The notes: generated by a model not told the origin, from the sequence alone. 52,076 nucleotides of DNA from Candidatus Parabeggiatoa sp. nov. 2 (GCA_002085445.1 NBMI01000064.1:1-52076), one strand, 5' to 3'; positions 16,422-25,935 are shown, counted from the first letter of the stretch. Numbers and translations are program-made.

Positions 16422-18119
16422 TCAACGGTTATCTGCTTTACTAACCAAAAAATTGCCCATAGCCAGATAATCTATTTCGGTTGCCAAAAACGTGTTTATC
16501 GCATCTTGTGGCGTACAGACTATGGGTTCGCTGTCATTGAAGGATGTGTTCAATACAATAGGAACACCACTAATCCGGTAAAACTCAGAAATAAGCTGAT
16601 GGTATCTGGGATTAGCCTCTTTTTTGACCCGTTGGACTCGACTGGTCCCATCAACATGAACAACCGCAGGTATTTTCTCTTTCATCGAGGGTTTAACCGG
16701 ATACGCCATCAGCATAAATTCCGCCGCTGAGGTTTCTTTAGTTATAGTAAACCAATTGTTGGCTTCTTCATGCAGTACGCTTGGCGCAAGTGGTCGAAAG
16801 TACTCCCGATGTTTGACTTTCAGATTGAAAATTTCCCGCATGTTTGGATGACGAGGATCCGCTAACAAACTTCTGTTACCTAACGCCCTTGGCCCCAACT
16901 CCATACGACCTTGAAAAAAACCGACAATATTGTTTTCGCTAATGAGTTGAGCGACTTCCTTTTCTATATTATCTGTGCGTTTGTAGATGAGCTGATGTTT
17001 TTGGAGAATATTATCCATGTCAGAATCGGTAAACGAGGGGCCTAAGTAAGCATGAGTCATCTGTTCTCGTGGTTCGTTACCTAACACATGATTCCAGATA
17101 TAAAATGCCGACCCTAATGCAGTCCCCCCATCATGGGCAGCTGGTTGCACAAACAGATGAGTAAAAGGGCCTTTTTCAAAAGCGACGGTGTTGCTCACAC
17201 AATTTAACGCGACTCCCCCGGCCAAACACAGGTTATCAGACTGAACAAGCTGATATAAATGCTGGGTCATATCAAGCACTATGTCATCCGTTATCGCCTG
17301 TAATGAAGCCGCAATATCTTGGTGTGCCGGTGTGAACGCTTGACCCGGCTCTCTGTTCTTGATAGAAAATAATTCTTCTAGCCCCTGAAAATACCCAGAA
17401 GGTGGATAATACTCAATGGTTTCAACATGCAGCAATTCGTTATCCATTTCAAATTGGCCGTTTGGAACCATTCGCACAATTTGTTTGAAATGCTCAGCAT
17501 AGCGGTTCGGGTTCCCATAAGCAGCCAACCCCATAACCTTAGCAGCATCATACCCATCAAATCCTAAGAAAACCGAGAACAACTCCCAAAGAGCACCAAG
17601 AGAAGCCGGATACAATATCTCTTGCAAGAGTTTCAGTTGGTTGTTTTTAGCAGAAAAAAACGAAGTGGAACTGCTTTCTGCTGTACCATCTACCACAAGA
17701 ATCGCTGCGTCTTGAAAGGGAGAGACGTAATAAGCAGAGGCAGCATGAGCGGTATGGTGATTGACCCAGTGAAATTCGCCTTGGAAGCCTATTTCCTTTA
17801 ACTTCTCTGGTATGTGTAAAAGCGTTTTCTCCAATAAATCTTCATCATCTTTATATTCTTCAGTAAAAAGCGGGTTACTTTTTATCCTTGGATTAAACGA
17901 GTAACCAATATGTCCGATTTGTTTTAATTCTACCCCCGCAGAATCCAAACAATACTGAATCGCTTGCCATGGCAATTCATCAGGATTGTCTAAATTAGCC
18001 GGTTTGCCGTGTTTTATCCGGTTAAACCGTTCTTCTTCAGCACTGGCTAATATTTTGCCATTTTCCAATAAGCAAGCTGCTGATTCATGAAAAACCGCGT
18101 TAATTCCCAAAATATACAT
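16422..18119 (-). CDS. NodU/CmcH/TobZ-family O-carbamoyltransferase
   Basis: A full-length 565-residue enzyme that moves a carbamoyl group from carbamoyl phosphate through carbamoyl-adenylate to a hydroxyl of an antibiotic, sugar or Nod-factor type substrate. The Kae1-like N-terminal domain starts MYILGINAVFHESAACLL and has the metal-binding VNHHTAHAASAYY (His 121/125), VVDGTAE and, later, QPAAHDGGTALGSA. The YrdC-like C-terminal domain carries GRMELGPRALGNRSLLADPR and REYFRPLAPSVL, and ends with LNTSFNDSEPIVC. All key blocks are intact. The gene faces the same way as the methyltransferase and nitroreductase genes, which suggests a shared metabolite. Substrate cannot be inferred. No strong ribosome binding site precedes ATG 18119. 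Confidence 0.93.
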   Translation of the reverse strand: MYILGINAVFHESAACLLENGKILASAEEERFNRIKHGKPANLDNPDELPWQAIQYCLDSAGVELKQIGHIGYSFNPRIKSNPLFTEEYKDDEDLLEKTLLHIPEKLKEIGFQGEFHWVNHHTAHAASAYYVSPFQDAAILVVDGTAESSSTSFFSAKNNQLKLLQEILYPASLGALWELFSVFLGFDGYDAAKVMGLAAYGNPNRYAEHFKQIVRMVPNGQFEMDNELLHVETIEYYPPSGYFQGLEELFSIKNREPGQAFTPAHQDIAASLQAITDDIVLDMTQHLYQLVQSDNLCLAGGVALNCVSNTVAFEKGPFTHLFVQPAAHDGGTALGSAFYIWNHVLGNEPREQMTHAYLGPSFTDSDMDNILQKHQLIYKRTDNIEKEVAQLISENNIVGFFQGRMELGPRALGNRSLLADPRHPNMREIFNLKVKHREYFRPLAPSVLHEEANNWFTITKETSAAEFMLMAYPVKPSMKEKIPAVVHVDGTSRVQRVKKEANPRYHQLISEFYRISGVPIVLNTSFNDSEPIVCTPQDAINTFLATEIDYLAMGNFLVSKADNR

Positions 18120-18452
18120 AGATATTGTGTCTCAACATTGAAGTGATAATTAGTACCCTGTTGTAATGAAGCCAGTTTGAGCTAGCTTTGTAACGTTACC
18201 TAAAATAAATATTCTTGCGGTCAATATTTGTTTTTGTAACTACTTAGCCCCAACGGGGCGAATTATTATAGCCTGGGGCAACGCCCCAGGTGCAGGTGTT
18301 TATTATTGTTGTTCCCAGGGCGCTGCCCTGGGCTTTAATAAAGCGCCCTTTCAGGGCTGAGCAGTTACATCATTTTGTGAAAATCCAAAGCTACGCTTTG
18401 AACTCCAGTACACCGTCACGGAAAAATTGACAGCAAGAAAATATTTTGAACA
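18120..18452. repeat. repeat field with GCCCCAACGGGGCG and CAGGGCGCTGCCCTGGG hairpins
   Basis: A single relative of the 94-base array unit lies at 18245-18290, followed by a CCCAGGGCGCTGCCCTGGG palindrome. The upstream part (18120-18240) should hold the carbamoyltransferase promoter, but no clear -35/-10 pair is seen. Confidence 0.6.
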
Positions 18453-18487
18453 AAACCTTCGAGGTTTGCAAAACCTTCGAGGTTTTT
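18453..18487 (-). terminator. two stacked AAACCTTCGAGGTTT hairpins
   Basis: Two near-identical palindromes (18453-18467 and 18470-18487) begin within five bases of the end of the PAS-like gene. On the minus strand the second stem is followed by TTTTGTTC, a weak T-tract. It is a plausible terminator for the O-methyltransferase/PAS pair, and might instead be a dispersed hairpin repeat. Confidence 0.45.
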
Positions 18488-18491
18488 AATT

Positions 18492-19076
18492 TTAGGCTGG
18501 AAGGCGTATTCTGTCAAATGGTATAACAGAAACGACGACTCTTTCCCAAGTATCCTCATAGCCAGATACAATTGACCAAGTGACTTCGGCCTGAAAACGA
18601 GTAGTATTATCAACAATCGTTTCAGTGGTGTAAGTTGAAAAACGGGTTGCTCCATTTGCCAACGCTGTAAACAATTCTCCAAAACTACCGCAGAAGTCAT
18701 CAGTATAAACGGTTTTATCCGTCATCGGATCAACCCCAGCAGTATCATTCAAGAACTCTTCTGTGGAATTGGATTGATAGATACTTAAAAATTCTTTATT
18801 GTGCAAAAAAACCTCTTCGCTCATGTGGCCAATACCTTCTCTGATGGCCTCTGGGTGTTCCCCAAAATAAGCCCCAAAATCCTGCACCCCGTTGGCACGC
18901 AAGTTATCTAAAAAGACTTTGATACCAGAATAGTCCCCCACTTCAAGGGAAACCGGTACACTATCAAAAATGCGGTCATACGGTTCGCCCTCCCTCACAG
19001 CCTTGAGTTCTGCCCGCAATTCCTGTATGTCCATGCTCGCAATGTCTTTCTGTTGCGATTTGGTTTCTGTCGTCAT
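18492..19076 (-). CDS. stand-alone PAS-like domain protein
   Basis: A 194-residue soluble protein. Residues ~40-110 (DYSGIKVFLDNLRANGVQDF, then FLHNKEFLSIYQSNSTEEF) match the N-terminal half of a PAS-type sensor domain, in which N or V-N-x-x-x-L-x-L/I-Y is typical. The rest (FSTYTTETIVDNTTRFQAEV) fits the closing strands of such a domain. There is no kinase, cyclase or DNA-binding part, so this is a bare ligand-binding module. GAGG lies 8 bases before ATG 19076, and the gene starts 12 bases after the O-methyltransferase stop, so they form an operon. It may bind a substrate or product of its neighbours. Confidence 0.65.
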   Translation of the reverse strand: MTTETKSQQKDIASMDIQELRAELKAVREGEPYDRIFDSVPVSLEVGDYSGIKVFLDNLRANGVQDFGAYFGEHPEAIREGIGHMSEEVFLHNKEFLSIYQSNSTEEFLNDTAGVDPMTDKTVYTDDFCGSFGELFTALANGATRFSTYTTETIVDNTTRFQAEVTWSIVSGYEDTWERVVVSVIPFDRIRLPA

Positions 19077-19088
19077 TTGTTGTCCTCT

Positions 19089-20117
19089 TTAGTGAGTGCC
19101 TTCAATTAAACTAACATCTATGTTGGTTGGAATAACACGGCTCAGTTTCAAACCGGCCTTCGCAAACAGTTGTGCGTATTCCTGTTGTGTGCGCTCAGCC
19201 CCATCGTCAACGACAAACATGGACAGATCCCACCATGAAGCGAGGGATTTCTCGGCGAGAGAGAGCTCGTGCCACGCTGTAGCACATTTTTCGTTGTCTG
19301 AAGGCACAAGTGTTTCAATGACCAACACCCGGCCCTTTTCTTGCAACACCGCGCGAATATTGCTTAGGATTTCTATGCTTTTCTCATCATTCCAGTTATG
19401 GATAACATGCCGTATCAGATAAACATCCGCACCGCTGGGAATTGAGTCAAAAAAACTCCCGCCAACCGTGCGGCAACGCCCAGCCAAACCGGCCGCTTCA
19501 ATATTCGCTTGGGCGCGTTTAACCGTATCGGGTAAATCAAACAAAATGCCTTTCAGATGCGGATAATGCTTTAAAACCGCAATCAATTGAGAACCGCTGG
19601 CACCGCCAATATCGGCCACCGTTTCAACCCCTGAAAAATCATAATGACCCAACATCGGTGCTGGATTTCCATAATAGAAAGAATCCATACCCTCATAAAA
19701 ACTCTGAGCTTGATCCTCTGTCACCAACAGTTCGTTATAGATATTTTCTTTGGGCGGCTTACCCGTTTTAATCGTCTGGGTTAACTGCCCCCATTCCTCG
19801 AAATAGCGACACATCTCAATTATCAAATGGCGTTGCGATCTCGGTATGTCTGAACGGAGTAAGTTACCGAGGGGCGTTAACGAGAATTTGTCCCCCTCCT
19901 GCTTAAAAATGCCCACGGTGGCGAGCGCACGCATGAGTCGATACAGAGAGTGTGCATGACACCCAATGGCCGTAGCCAATTCATCTGCGGTGTGATCATT
20001 GTCCTTCAAGTGGTCAGCAATGTCAAGTTCCGCCGCGGTACGAAGCCCACCGCTCACACAGTAGCCCCACATCATATTAAATAATTGGTTTTCAAGTTCA
20101 AGTTTATTTTGTTCCAT
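19089..20117 (-). CDS. small-molecule O-methyltransferase (acetylserotonin/HIOMT-like family)
   Basis: About 342 residues in two parts. An N-terminal winged-helix dimerisation domain (LRTAAELDIADHL, LYRLMRALATVGIF) is followed by a Rossmann SAM domain with VADIGGASGSQLIAVL (near 169), ILFDLPDTV and the catalytic RHVIHNWNDE (near 237). This architecture methylates hydroxyls on polyketides, peptides and phenolics. Length is normal. ATG 20117 is preferred over TTG 20123: AAGG is about 10 bases before it. It is the first gene of a two-gene operon with the PAS-like protein, and part of the minus-strand tailoring group with the carbamoyltransferase. Confidence 0.88.
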   Translation of the reverse strand: MEQNKLELENQLFNMMWGYCVSGGLRTAAELDIADHLKDNDHTADELATAIGCHAHSLYRLMRALATVGIFKQEGDKFSLTPLGNLLRSDIPRSQRHLIIEMCRYFEEWGQLTQTIKTGKPPKENIYNELLVTEDQAQSFYEGMDSFYYGNPAPMLGHYDFSGVETVADIGGASGSQLIAVLKHYPHLKGILFDLPDTVKRAQANIEAAGLAGRCRTVGGSFFDSIPSGADVYLIRHVIHNWNDEKSIEILSNIRAVLQEKGRVLVIETLVPSDNEKCATAWHELSLAEKSLASWWDLSMFVVDDGAERTQQEYAQLFAKAGLKLSRVIPTNIDVSLIEGTH

Positions 20118-20369
20118 TGACAAATGACCTTTTTAACTATTTTGAATTTGCACAATAAATAACTACTTGGTAATGTCACATTTCAAGTAATGGGCGGTTT
20201 GGCGGCTAAGGGGCTTTCAGTTAGCATCACCCCCCTTTTTTTTAATGAACCATTCCCAAAGCTCTCCCCCAGAATCGTGAAAGTAGGGCATTATAAAAAA
20301 TATCGTGAAAAAAATAAACTCAAATTTAAAATTTATCAGAACTGTGACGTAAACGAATGGGTAGTCCCT

Positions 20370-20900
20370 CGCCGTTTGTAGTAGGCAAGTTATCGCCTCG
20401 CCCCTCCCCCGTTTGTAGTAGGCGATTTATCGCCTCGCCCTTTCCCCGTTTGTCTATAAATGATCTCGTGTCCGCACGCCAGCGTAGGAACACGTTACGC
20501 GTCGCGTAGCAAAGCATGTTTTTAAAGTGGGCCAGCTTGTAGAAATGATAGGCTTAGTTTTGCTAATGGCCCACATTTCTCAAAAAAAATCATTTTTCAT
20601 TTCCAGGCAAAAGTTTTTCGGAGAAAAACTTTTGCCTGGAATTCATTTTACATTTTTCATTAGTTAAAGTGGGCCAGCTTGTCGAATTGATAGTTCTAAT
20701 TTTGCCAATGGCCCACATTTCTCAAAAAAAATCATTTTTTTTACATTTTTCATTAGCCTTTAAAGTGGGCCTGCTTGTAGAAATGATAGGCCTCATTTTG
20801 CCAATGGCCCACAATTCTCAACAAAAACCGCCAAGACTTGATTTAACGAACAACAGTACACAACTTAACACAATCGCATTGATTTTTGGAAGGTATATAT
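20370..20900. repeat. repeat field with three 48-base elements and a 41-base palindrome
   Basis: 48-base GTGGGCC elements lie at 20527-20574, 20669-20716 and 20765-20812. Interiors differ slightly (CGAATTGATAGTTCTAA or AGAAATGATAGGCCTCA) while the ends stay constant. GTTTGTAGTAGGCGATTTAT hairpin units precede the first. The 41-base palindrome at 20601-20641 is identical to 329-369. A ~110-base block (from GTGGGCCTGC through AACAAAAACCGCC to GGAAGGTATATA) recurs at 21384-21520. Confidence 0.85.
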
Positions 20901-20904
20901 GACG

Positions 20905-20969
20905 ACTGCCAACGACTGCCAAACTAAAGTTTGGACTCCAGACTGCCAAACTAAAGTTTGGACTCCAAA
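20905..20969. repeat. CCAAACT-AAAGTTTGG palindrome cluster (left)
   Basis: Two copies of GCCAAACTAAAGTTTGGACTCC lie close together. The core CCAAACTAAAGTTTGG is a near-perfect inverted repeat. Other clusters of this family are at 21560-21610, 31105-31200, 34440-34810, 42230-42300, 49930-49985 and 50480-50520. Confidence 0.8.
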
Positions 20970-21257
20970 TGTGAGTGGATAAGAGCTATCAACGAAACCT
21001 TAACTGAATCGGTCTATGAGGATAGCTACGACAACGAGATAATTAAGGAACTTTTCAAAATCATCTCGAAGAGCAAGACAACTCCTGAAGAACACGCCAA
21101 GATGAAAGATGAGTACAATCAAAAGCGATTTGAACGAGAAACCATCCACAAAAATCGCATTGAAAATGCTCGTAACCTCAAAGCCCTTGGCATACTGACC
21201 AATGAGCAGATAGCCAGTGCTATTGGCTTAAACTTGAAAGAAGTCCAAACAGTGTAA
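20970..21257 (+). pseudogene. C-terminal relic of an Rpn/PD-(D/E)XK nuclease-transposase
   Basis: About 95 residues (EWIRAINETLTESVYEDSYD, then NEIIKELFKIISKSKTTPEE, ending ARNLKALGILTNEQIASAIG and LNLKEVQTV) match the tail of the Rpn family of recombination-promoting nucleases, formerly called putative transposases. Members run ~250-300 residues. The nuclease core is missing, and the 5' end abuts a CCAAACT repeat whose TTG would be the only start. It is a dead fragment, abundant in repeat-rich genomes of this kind. Confidence 0.7.
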
Positions 21258-21299
21258 AATGCAAAATGATAGCTCGCTTCCGAGTGTTTCATAAAAATG

Positions 21300-21610
21300 A
21301 ACAGATTGCCAATGGCCCACAATTCTCAAAACAATTTCATTTTTCATTTTACATTTTACATTTTTCATTTTTCATTAGTTAAAGTGGGCCTGCTTGTCGA
21401 ATTGATAGTTCTAATTTTGCCAATGGCCCACAATTCTCAACAAAAACCGCCAAGACTTGATTTAACGAACAACAGTACACAACTTAACACAATCGCATTG
21501 ATTTTTGGAAGGTATATACGTCGTTTTGGATTTCAGCATGCTCCTTGACATGACGACTGCCAACGACTGCCAAACTAAAGTTTGGACTCCAAATGGTAAA
21601 TTGGACGTCC
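21300..21610. repeat. repeat field before the RND permease: half and full 48-base elements, CCAAACT repeats
   Basis: A right half of a 48-base element lies at 21306-21320 and a full copy at 21384-21431. The block from 21384 to 21520 repeats 20765-20900. CCAAACTAAAGTTTGG and variants lie at 21570-21610, about 60 bases before the permease start. Confidence 0.75.
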
Positions 21611-21668
21611 AAGATAAATCTTGGACTCCTCCCTAAAATTTTACTCCTTACAAAAAAGGCCAACTACT

Positions 21669-24600
21669 ATGACTGCTATCGTCGATGTTGCCATTCGCAA
21701 CAATCGCACTGTCTTACTAATACTCCTCTTTATTCTTGTTACCGGCGCCACCGCCTATCAAAACATTCCCAAAGAATCGGAGCCAGACATCGCCATTCCG
21801 ATGCTCTACATTTCTATGAGCCACGAAGGCATTTCGCCCGAAGATGCCGAGCGTCTGTTAGTACGGCCGATGGAAAAAGAACTACGCACTATCGAAGGCG
21901 TAAAAGAAATGACGGCCATTGCCGAGGAAGGACATGCTTCAGTCACGTTGGAATTTGACGCTGGCTTTGACAGCGAAGAGGCCTTGCGTGATGTCTTGCA
22001 AAAAGTCGATATTGCCAAGGCCGAATTGCCCGACGGCTCCGAAGAGCCGAGCGTCCATGAAATCAACTTATCGCTATTTCCCATTTTAGTCATCACACTC
22101 GGCGGCGATGTGCCAGAACGCACGTTGCTCACTTTAGCGCGGCAACTCGAAGATGCCATTGAAGCCATCCCCGAAGTGCTCAAAGTCGAAATTGCCGGCG
22201 ATCGTGAAGAAGTCGTTGACATCATTATCGATCCGCTGCGCGCCGAAAGCTATAACCTCAACTACGAAGATGTCGTGCAATACTTTGTTCGCAACAACCA
22301 ACTGGTGGCCGCCGGTGCCTTAGATACCGGACAAGGACGCTTTAATGTCAAAGTGCCAGGCGTATTTGAAACGCTGCAAGACATACTCACTCTACCGGTC
22401 AAAGTTGATGACAAGCGCGTCGTGACTTTGCAAGACATCGCTCAACTGCGCCGCACCTTTAAAGATCCACTGACTTATGCCCGCGTCAACGGCAAACCGG
22501 CCCTCGCCTTAGAAGTCTCCAAACGCACCGGCACCAACATTATCGAAACCATTGCTAAAACTAGATATATTGTTGAAAAGTTTAAGGAAAATATACCAGA
22601 CAGCATTCAAATCAACTACATCCAAGACAAATCCAAAGAAGTCCGTGACATGCTCAAAGACTTACAAAATAATGTCCTAAGTGCCATCTTATTGGTCAGT
22701 ATTGTTATTTTGGGCGTTCTCGGCCTACACACGGCCGCTTTGGTAGCGATTGCCATTCCCGGATCATTCTTATTAGCCATCCTGGCCCTCGGCCAAATGG
22801 GTTTAACCATGAATATTGTGGTGTTATTCAGCCTTATTTTAGCTTCGGGAATGCTCATTGATGGTGCCATCATCGTTACCGAATATGCCGAGCGCAAAAT
22901 GAGTGAAGGCTTGCCACGTCAACGGGCCTACGCGATAGCGGCCAAACGCATGTTTTGGCCCATTATCGGCGCGACAGCAACGACATTAGCCGTGTTTTTA
23001 CCTCTACTATTTTGGCCGGGCATTGTCGGCGAGTTTATGAAATACCTCCCCATTACCGTCATTGCCACCTTAAGTGCTTCCTTACTGATGGCCCTCATTT
23101 TCATGCCAACGCTGGGCGCGATATTCGGCCGGCCTCGCCCGGTTAAAATGGCCGATCATGACACGGCCCCGTTGCACACTATTAAAGGCTTTACCGGCCT
23201 CTATGTTCGCATCTTGGGCGGACTCATACGCTATCCGCTTCTCGTCTTACTGGCAGCACTACTACTATTAGTCGGTGTCAACATGGCCTACGTCGAATTT
23301 GGCAAAGGTGTCGAATTTTTTCCCGACGTAGAGCCAGAACAAATTAATATCTATGTGCGAGCCCGTGGCGACTTATCGGTACAAGAACGTGATGAATTGG
23401 TGCGAGAAGTCGAATTACGGATACTCGATATGCACGAATTTGCCAGCGTCTACGCCAATAGCGGCATGGTTTCTGCCGACAAAGCCCCAGAAGACAGCAT
23501 CGGAGTCATTGCCATCGAATTTATTGACTGGCAAAAACGCCGAAAAGCCAGGGAGATTATGAAAGAAATCCGCCAACGCACCGCCGATTTAGCCGGCATT
23601 TTCATAGAAATCCTCAAACAAGATGGCGGCCCCGGCGAAGGCAAACCGATAAAGATAGAAATCAGTGCCCGCGATCCGGCCCTGCTCAATCCCGCCGCGG
23701 CCGAATTAGTCGCTGGCTTCAAAACCATAGAAGGCCTCGTCGATATAGAAGACAGTCGGCCTTTACCCGGCATTGATTGGAAGATCAAGGTTGATCGAAC
23801 TCACGCCAGCCGCTTTGGGGCCGATATTGCCACCGTTGGCAACGGCGTGCAATTAGTCACCAACGGTATCAAAGTCGCCGAATTTAGGCCCAATGATGCC
23901 GACGAAGAACTCGATATTCGTATCCGTTTTCCGCCCGAATATCGTGGTTTAGATCAATTAGACAGACTTCGCATTCAAACGCGAGAAGGTTTGGTGCCTA
24001 TCAGTTTATTTGTGGAACGTATCGCGCAGCCCAGTGTGGGCACCCTTAAACGCAGCGAAGGGCGTCGTATCTTGACGGTACAAGCCGGCGTTGAAGAAGG
24101 CGTGTTGGTGGACCACAAATTGAAAGACATTCGGGCTTGGTTGGCGCAAAACCCCGCCAGTTCTATTTTGTATTCCAAAAACGGCGTGGTGCAAAATGCC
24201 GCTGGCAGTTTTTTGTACTCCGAAAGCGGAGTGACGTTGACTTTTAAGGGCGAAGAGAAAGATCAACGCGAAGCGGAAGAGTTTTTGTCACGCGCTTTTA
24301 TGACGGCGCTATTTATGATCCTGCTGATCTTGGTAGCACAATTTAACAACTTCTATCAAGCCTTGCTGATTTTAAGTGCCGTGGTATTATCCACGATTGG
24401 CGTATTACTCGGCTTAATAATCACTGAACAACCGTTCGGGATTGTGATGTGTGGGATAGGTGTGATTGCGTTGGCGGGTATTGTTGTGAACAACAATATC
24501 GTATTGATTGACACCTTTAATGTTCTAAGAGAAACGGGCATGGAAGTGGGTGAAGCGGTTTTACGCACCTGTGCCCAACGTCTGCGCCCGGTGCTATTGA

Positions 24601-24863
24601 CAGCGATTACTACCATTTTAGGGTTGATGCCAATGATGTTAGCGATGAATATAGATTTGGTAACGCGAGAAATTGCTTTTGGTGCGCCGTCTACCCAGTG
24701 GTGGACACAGTTAGCAACGTCGATAGCTGGAGGACTTGCGTTTGCGACGTTATTGACTTTGGTATTGACACCTTGTTTGCTGGTATTAGGCTATCGCCGT
24801 AAAAAAGCGGCCGTGGTTTCGGCCACTATCTCGGCCCCTTCCCCAGTAGGGCCGCCTGAGTAG
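21669..24863 (+). CDS. RND-family efflux permease
   Basis: A 1064-residue proton-driven inner-membrane pump of the AcrB/HAE superfamily: 12 membrane helices with two large periplasmic loops (about 40-340 and 560-860). The N-terminus is typical (AIRNNRTVLLILLFILVTG, ESEPDIAIPM, SPEDAERLLVRPMEKELRTI). In helix 4 the AcrB Asp407-Asp408 pair is represented by MLIDGAIIVTEYAE (Asp 398 kept, second Asp replaced by Gly). In helix 10 the AcrB Lys940 position reads GIVVNNNIVLID, with Asn. This pattern recurs in a subgroup paired with MFPs like the one at 4846. ATG 21669 is chosen because the upstream TTG lies in a CCAAACT repeat. Substrate is unknown. Confidence 0.92.
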   Translation: MTAIVDVAIRNNRTVLLILLFILVTGATAYQNIPKESEPDIAIPMLYISMSHEGISPEDAERLLVRPMEKELRTIEGVKEMTAIAEEGHASVTLEFDAGFDSEEALRDVLQKVDIAKAELPDGSEEPSVHEINLSLFPILVITLGGDVPERTLLTLARQLEDAIEAIPEVLKVEIAGDREEVVDIIIDPLRAESYNLNYEDVVQYFVRNNQLVAAGALDTGQGRFNVKVPGVFETLQDILTLPVKVDDKRVVTLQDIAQLRRTFKDPLTYARVNGKPALALEVSKRTGTNIIETIAKTRYIVEKFKENIPDSIQINYIQDKSKEVRDMLKDLQNNVLSAILLVSIVILGVLGLHTAALVAIAIPGSFLLAILALGQMGLTMNIVVLFSLILASGMLIDGAIIVTEYAERKMSEGLPRQRAYAIAAKRMFWPIIGATATTLAVFLPLLFWPGIVGEFMKYLPITVIATLSASLLMALIFMPTLGAIFGRPRPVKMADHDTAPLHTIKGFTGLYVRILGGLIRYPLLVLLAALLLLVGVNMAYVEFGKGVEFFPDVEPEQINIYVRARGDLSVQERDELVREVELRILDMHEFASVYANSGMVSADKAPEDSIGVIAIEFIDWQKRRKAREIMKEIRQRTADLAGIFIEILKQDGGPGEGKPIKIEISARDPALLNPAAAELVAGFKTIEGLVDIEDSRPLPGIDWKIKVDRTHASRFGADIATVGNGVQLVTNGIKVAEFRPNDADEELDIRIRFPPEYRGLDQLDRLRIQTREGLVPISLFVERIAQPSVGTLKRSEGRRILTVQAGVEEGVLVDHKLKDIRAWLAQNPASSILYSKNGVVQNAAGSFLYSESGVTLTFKGEEKDQREAEEFLSRAFMTALFMILLILVAQFNNFYQALLILSAVVLSTIGVLLGLIITEQPFGIVMCGIGVIALAGIVVNNNIVLIDTFNVLRETGMEVGEAVLRTCAQRLRPVLLTAITTILGLMPMMLAMNIDLVTREIAFGAPSTQWWTQLATSIAGGLAFATLLTLVLTPCLLVLGYRRKKAAVVSATISAPSPVGPPE

Positions 24864-24869
24864 GGCTTT

Positions 24870-25440
24870 TCTGTTGGAAAGTAGGTAATAGCTACAGGGA
24901 TTAGCTAAGCTTCCCTTGGCTTCATTATAATTACAGGGATTGTATTAAAGCCACGGATTAAAAGCAATAACAACAGGGATTGGATATAAGCAAGGATTAA
25001 AAGCAATAACTACAAGGATTCGTTATAATAACGGATTAAAAACAGCAATAACGACAGACAGGATTGTATTAAAGCCACGGATTAAATGCAATATCTACAG
25101 GGATTCGTTATAAGAAATAACTACAGGGATTCGTTATAATAACGGATTAAAAACAGCAATAACGACAGACAGGATTGTATTAAAGCCACGGATTAAATGC
25201 AATATCTACAGGGATTGTATATAAAAGCAATAACTACAGGGATTCGTTATAATAACGGATTAAAAACAGCAATAACGACAGGGATTGGATATAAGCAAGG
25301 ATTAATAGCAATTATAATAACGGATTAAAAACAGCAATAACGACAGGGATTCGTTATAACTACAGGGATTGTATATAAAAGCAATAACTACAGGGATTGT
25401 ATATAAGAAAGGATTAAAAGCAATCAGGAAGGGAGATAAA
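24870..25440. repeat. dense ACAGGGATT / AACGGATTAAA repeats
   Basis: More than fifteen imperfect units combine CTACAGGGATTGTATATAA or CAGGGATTCGTTATAATAA with CGGATTAAAAGCAATAA. Units vary from 30 to 90 bases and include larger duplicated blocks (25030-25110 against 25135-25215). The same family continues at 25935-26290 and appears near 49870 and 50310-50400. No gene is seen. Confidence 0.8.
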
Positions 25441-25519
25441 AAAGTATGAAAAAATATCGTCTTTATAAAATAGATAAAATACTTAAAATCCTATTTTTTT
25501 ACCTGCTTTATTGCACTAG

Positions 25520-25692
25520 TACAGGAGGGCGGAAATATTCAGACCACCCCTCAGCCAACAGCCAAAGTACCCTAAAGGGCACTGTAAGAGGGTTAGTCGG
25601 CTTTAGCCTCCTGTCCGCTTTTAGCCAACGGCTTTAGCCGTTGGCGTTGGGGTGGTATGGAAACTTCCGCCTTACTGTTCTAGGTTATACAA
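25520..25692. repeat. GCCAACGGCTTTAGCCGTTGGC palindrome block
   Basis: It holds the palindrome AACGGCTTTAGCCGTT, GTACCCTAAAGGGCACT and GGGGTGGTATGGAAAC. The same set in inverted order recurs at 42475-42665, so this is a compound dispersed repeat of ~150 bases. Confidence 0.7.
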
Positions 25693-25935
25693 TCATATAC
25701 TGCCCCAGATTGCAGTAATAACAAAAAAACTGGCAGCGCCCCAAAAGGCACTAAAAATGAACACAATTGAAATCCAGACGGTTTTTTGGAGCTTTGAAAG
25801 CTCCAATTTTGCGATTGTGATTGAGCCAAAAACAAGAGATACAAGGGGTAGCACTAGTCCCCAGATAATTAAATGTCCTATACTAGGAATATCAGCTAAC
25901 TGGATAGAAACGATATTAATAAATATGTAAATATC
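25693..25935 (-). pseudogene. small membrane protein, 5' end replaced by repeat
   Basis: About 80 residues with two hydrophobic segments (LIIWGLVLPLVSLVFGSITI and ISIVFIFSAFWGAASFFVIT) and an intervening KLELSKLQKT. Reading upstream leads straight into the ACAGGGATT repeat at 25930, so the original start is gone. I do not recognise the family. Confidence 0.4.

Noticed and set aside
25446..25637. 63-codon plus-strand frame after the ACAGGGATT field
   Set aside because: A weak GGGAG site precedes it, but the second half is the GCCAACGGC palindrome block and the first is Lys/Leu/Tyr low complexity.
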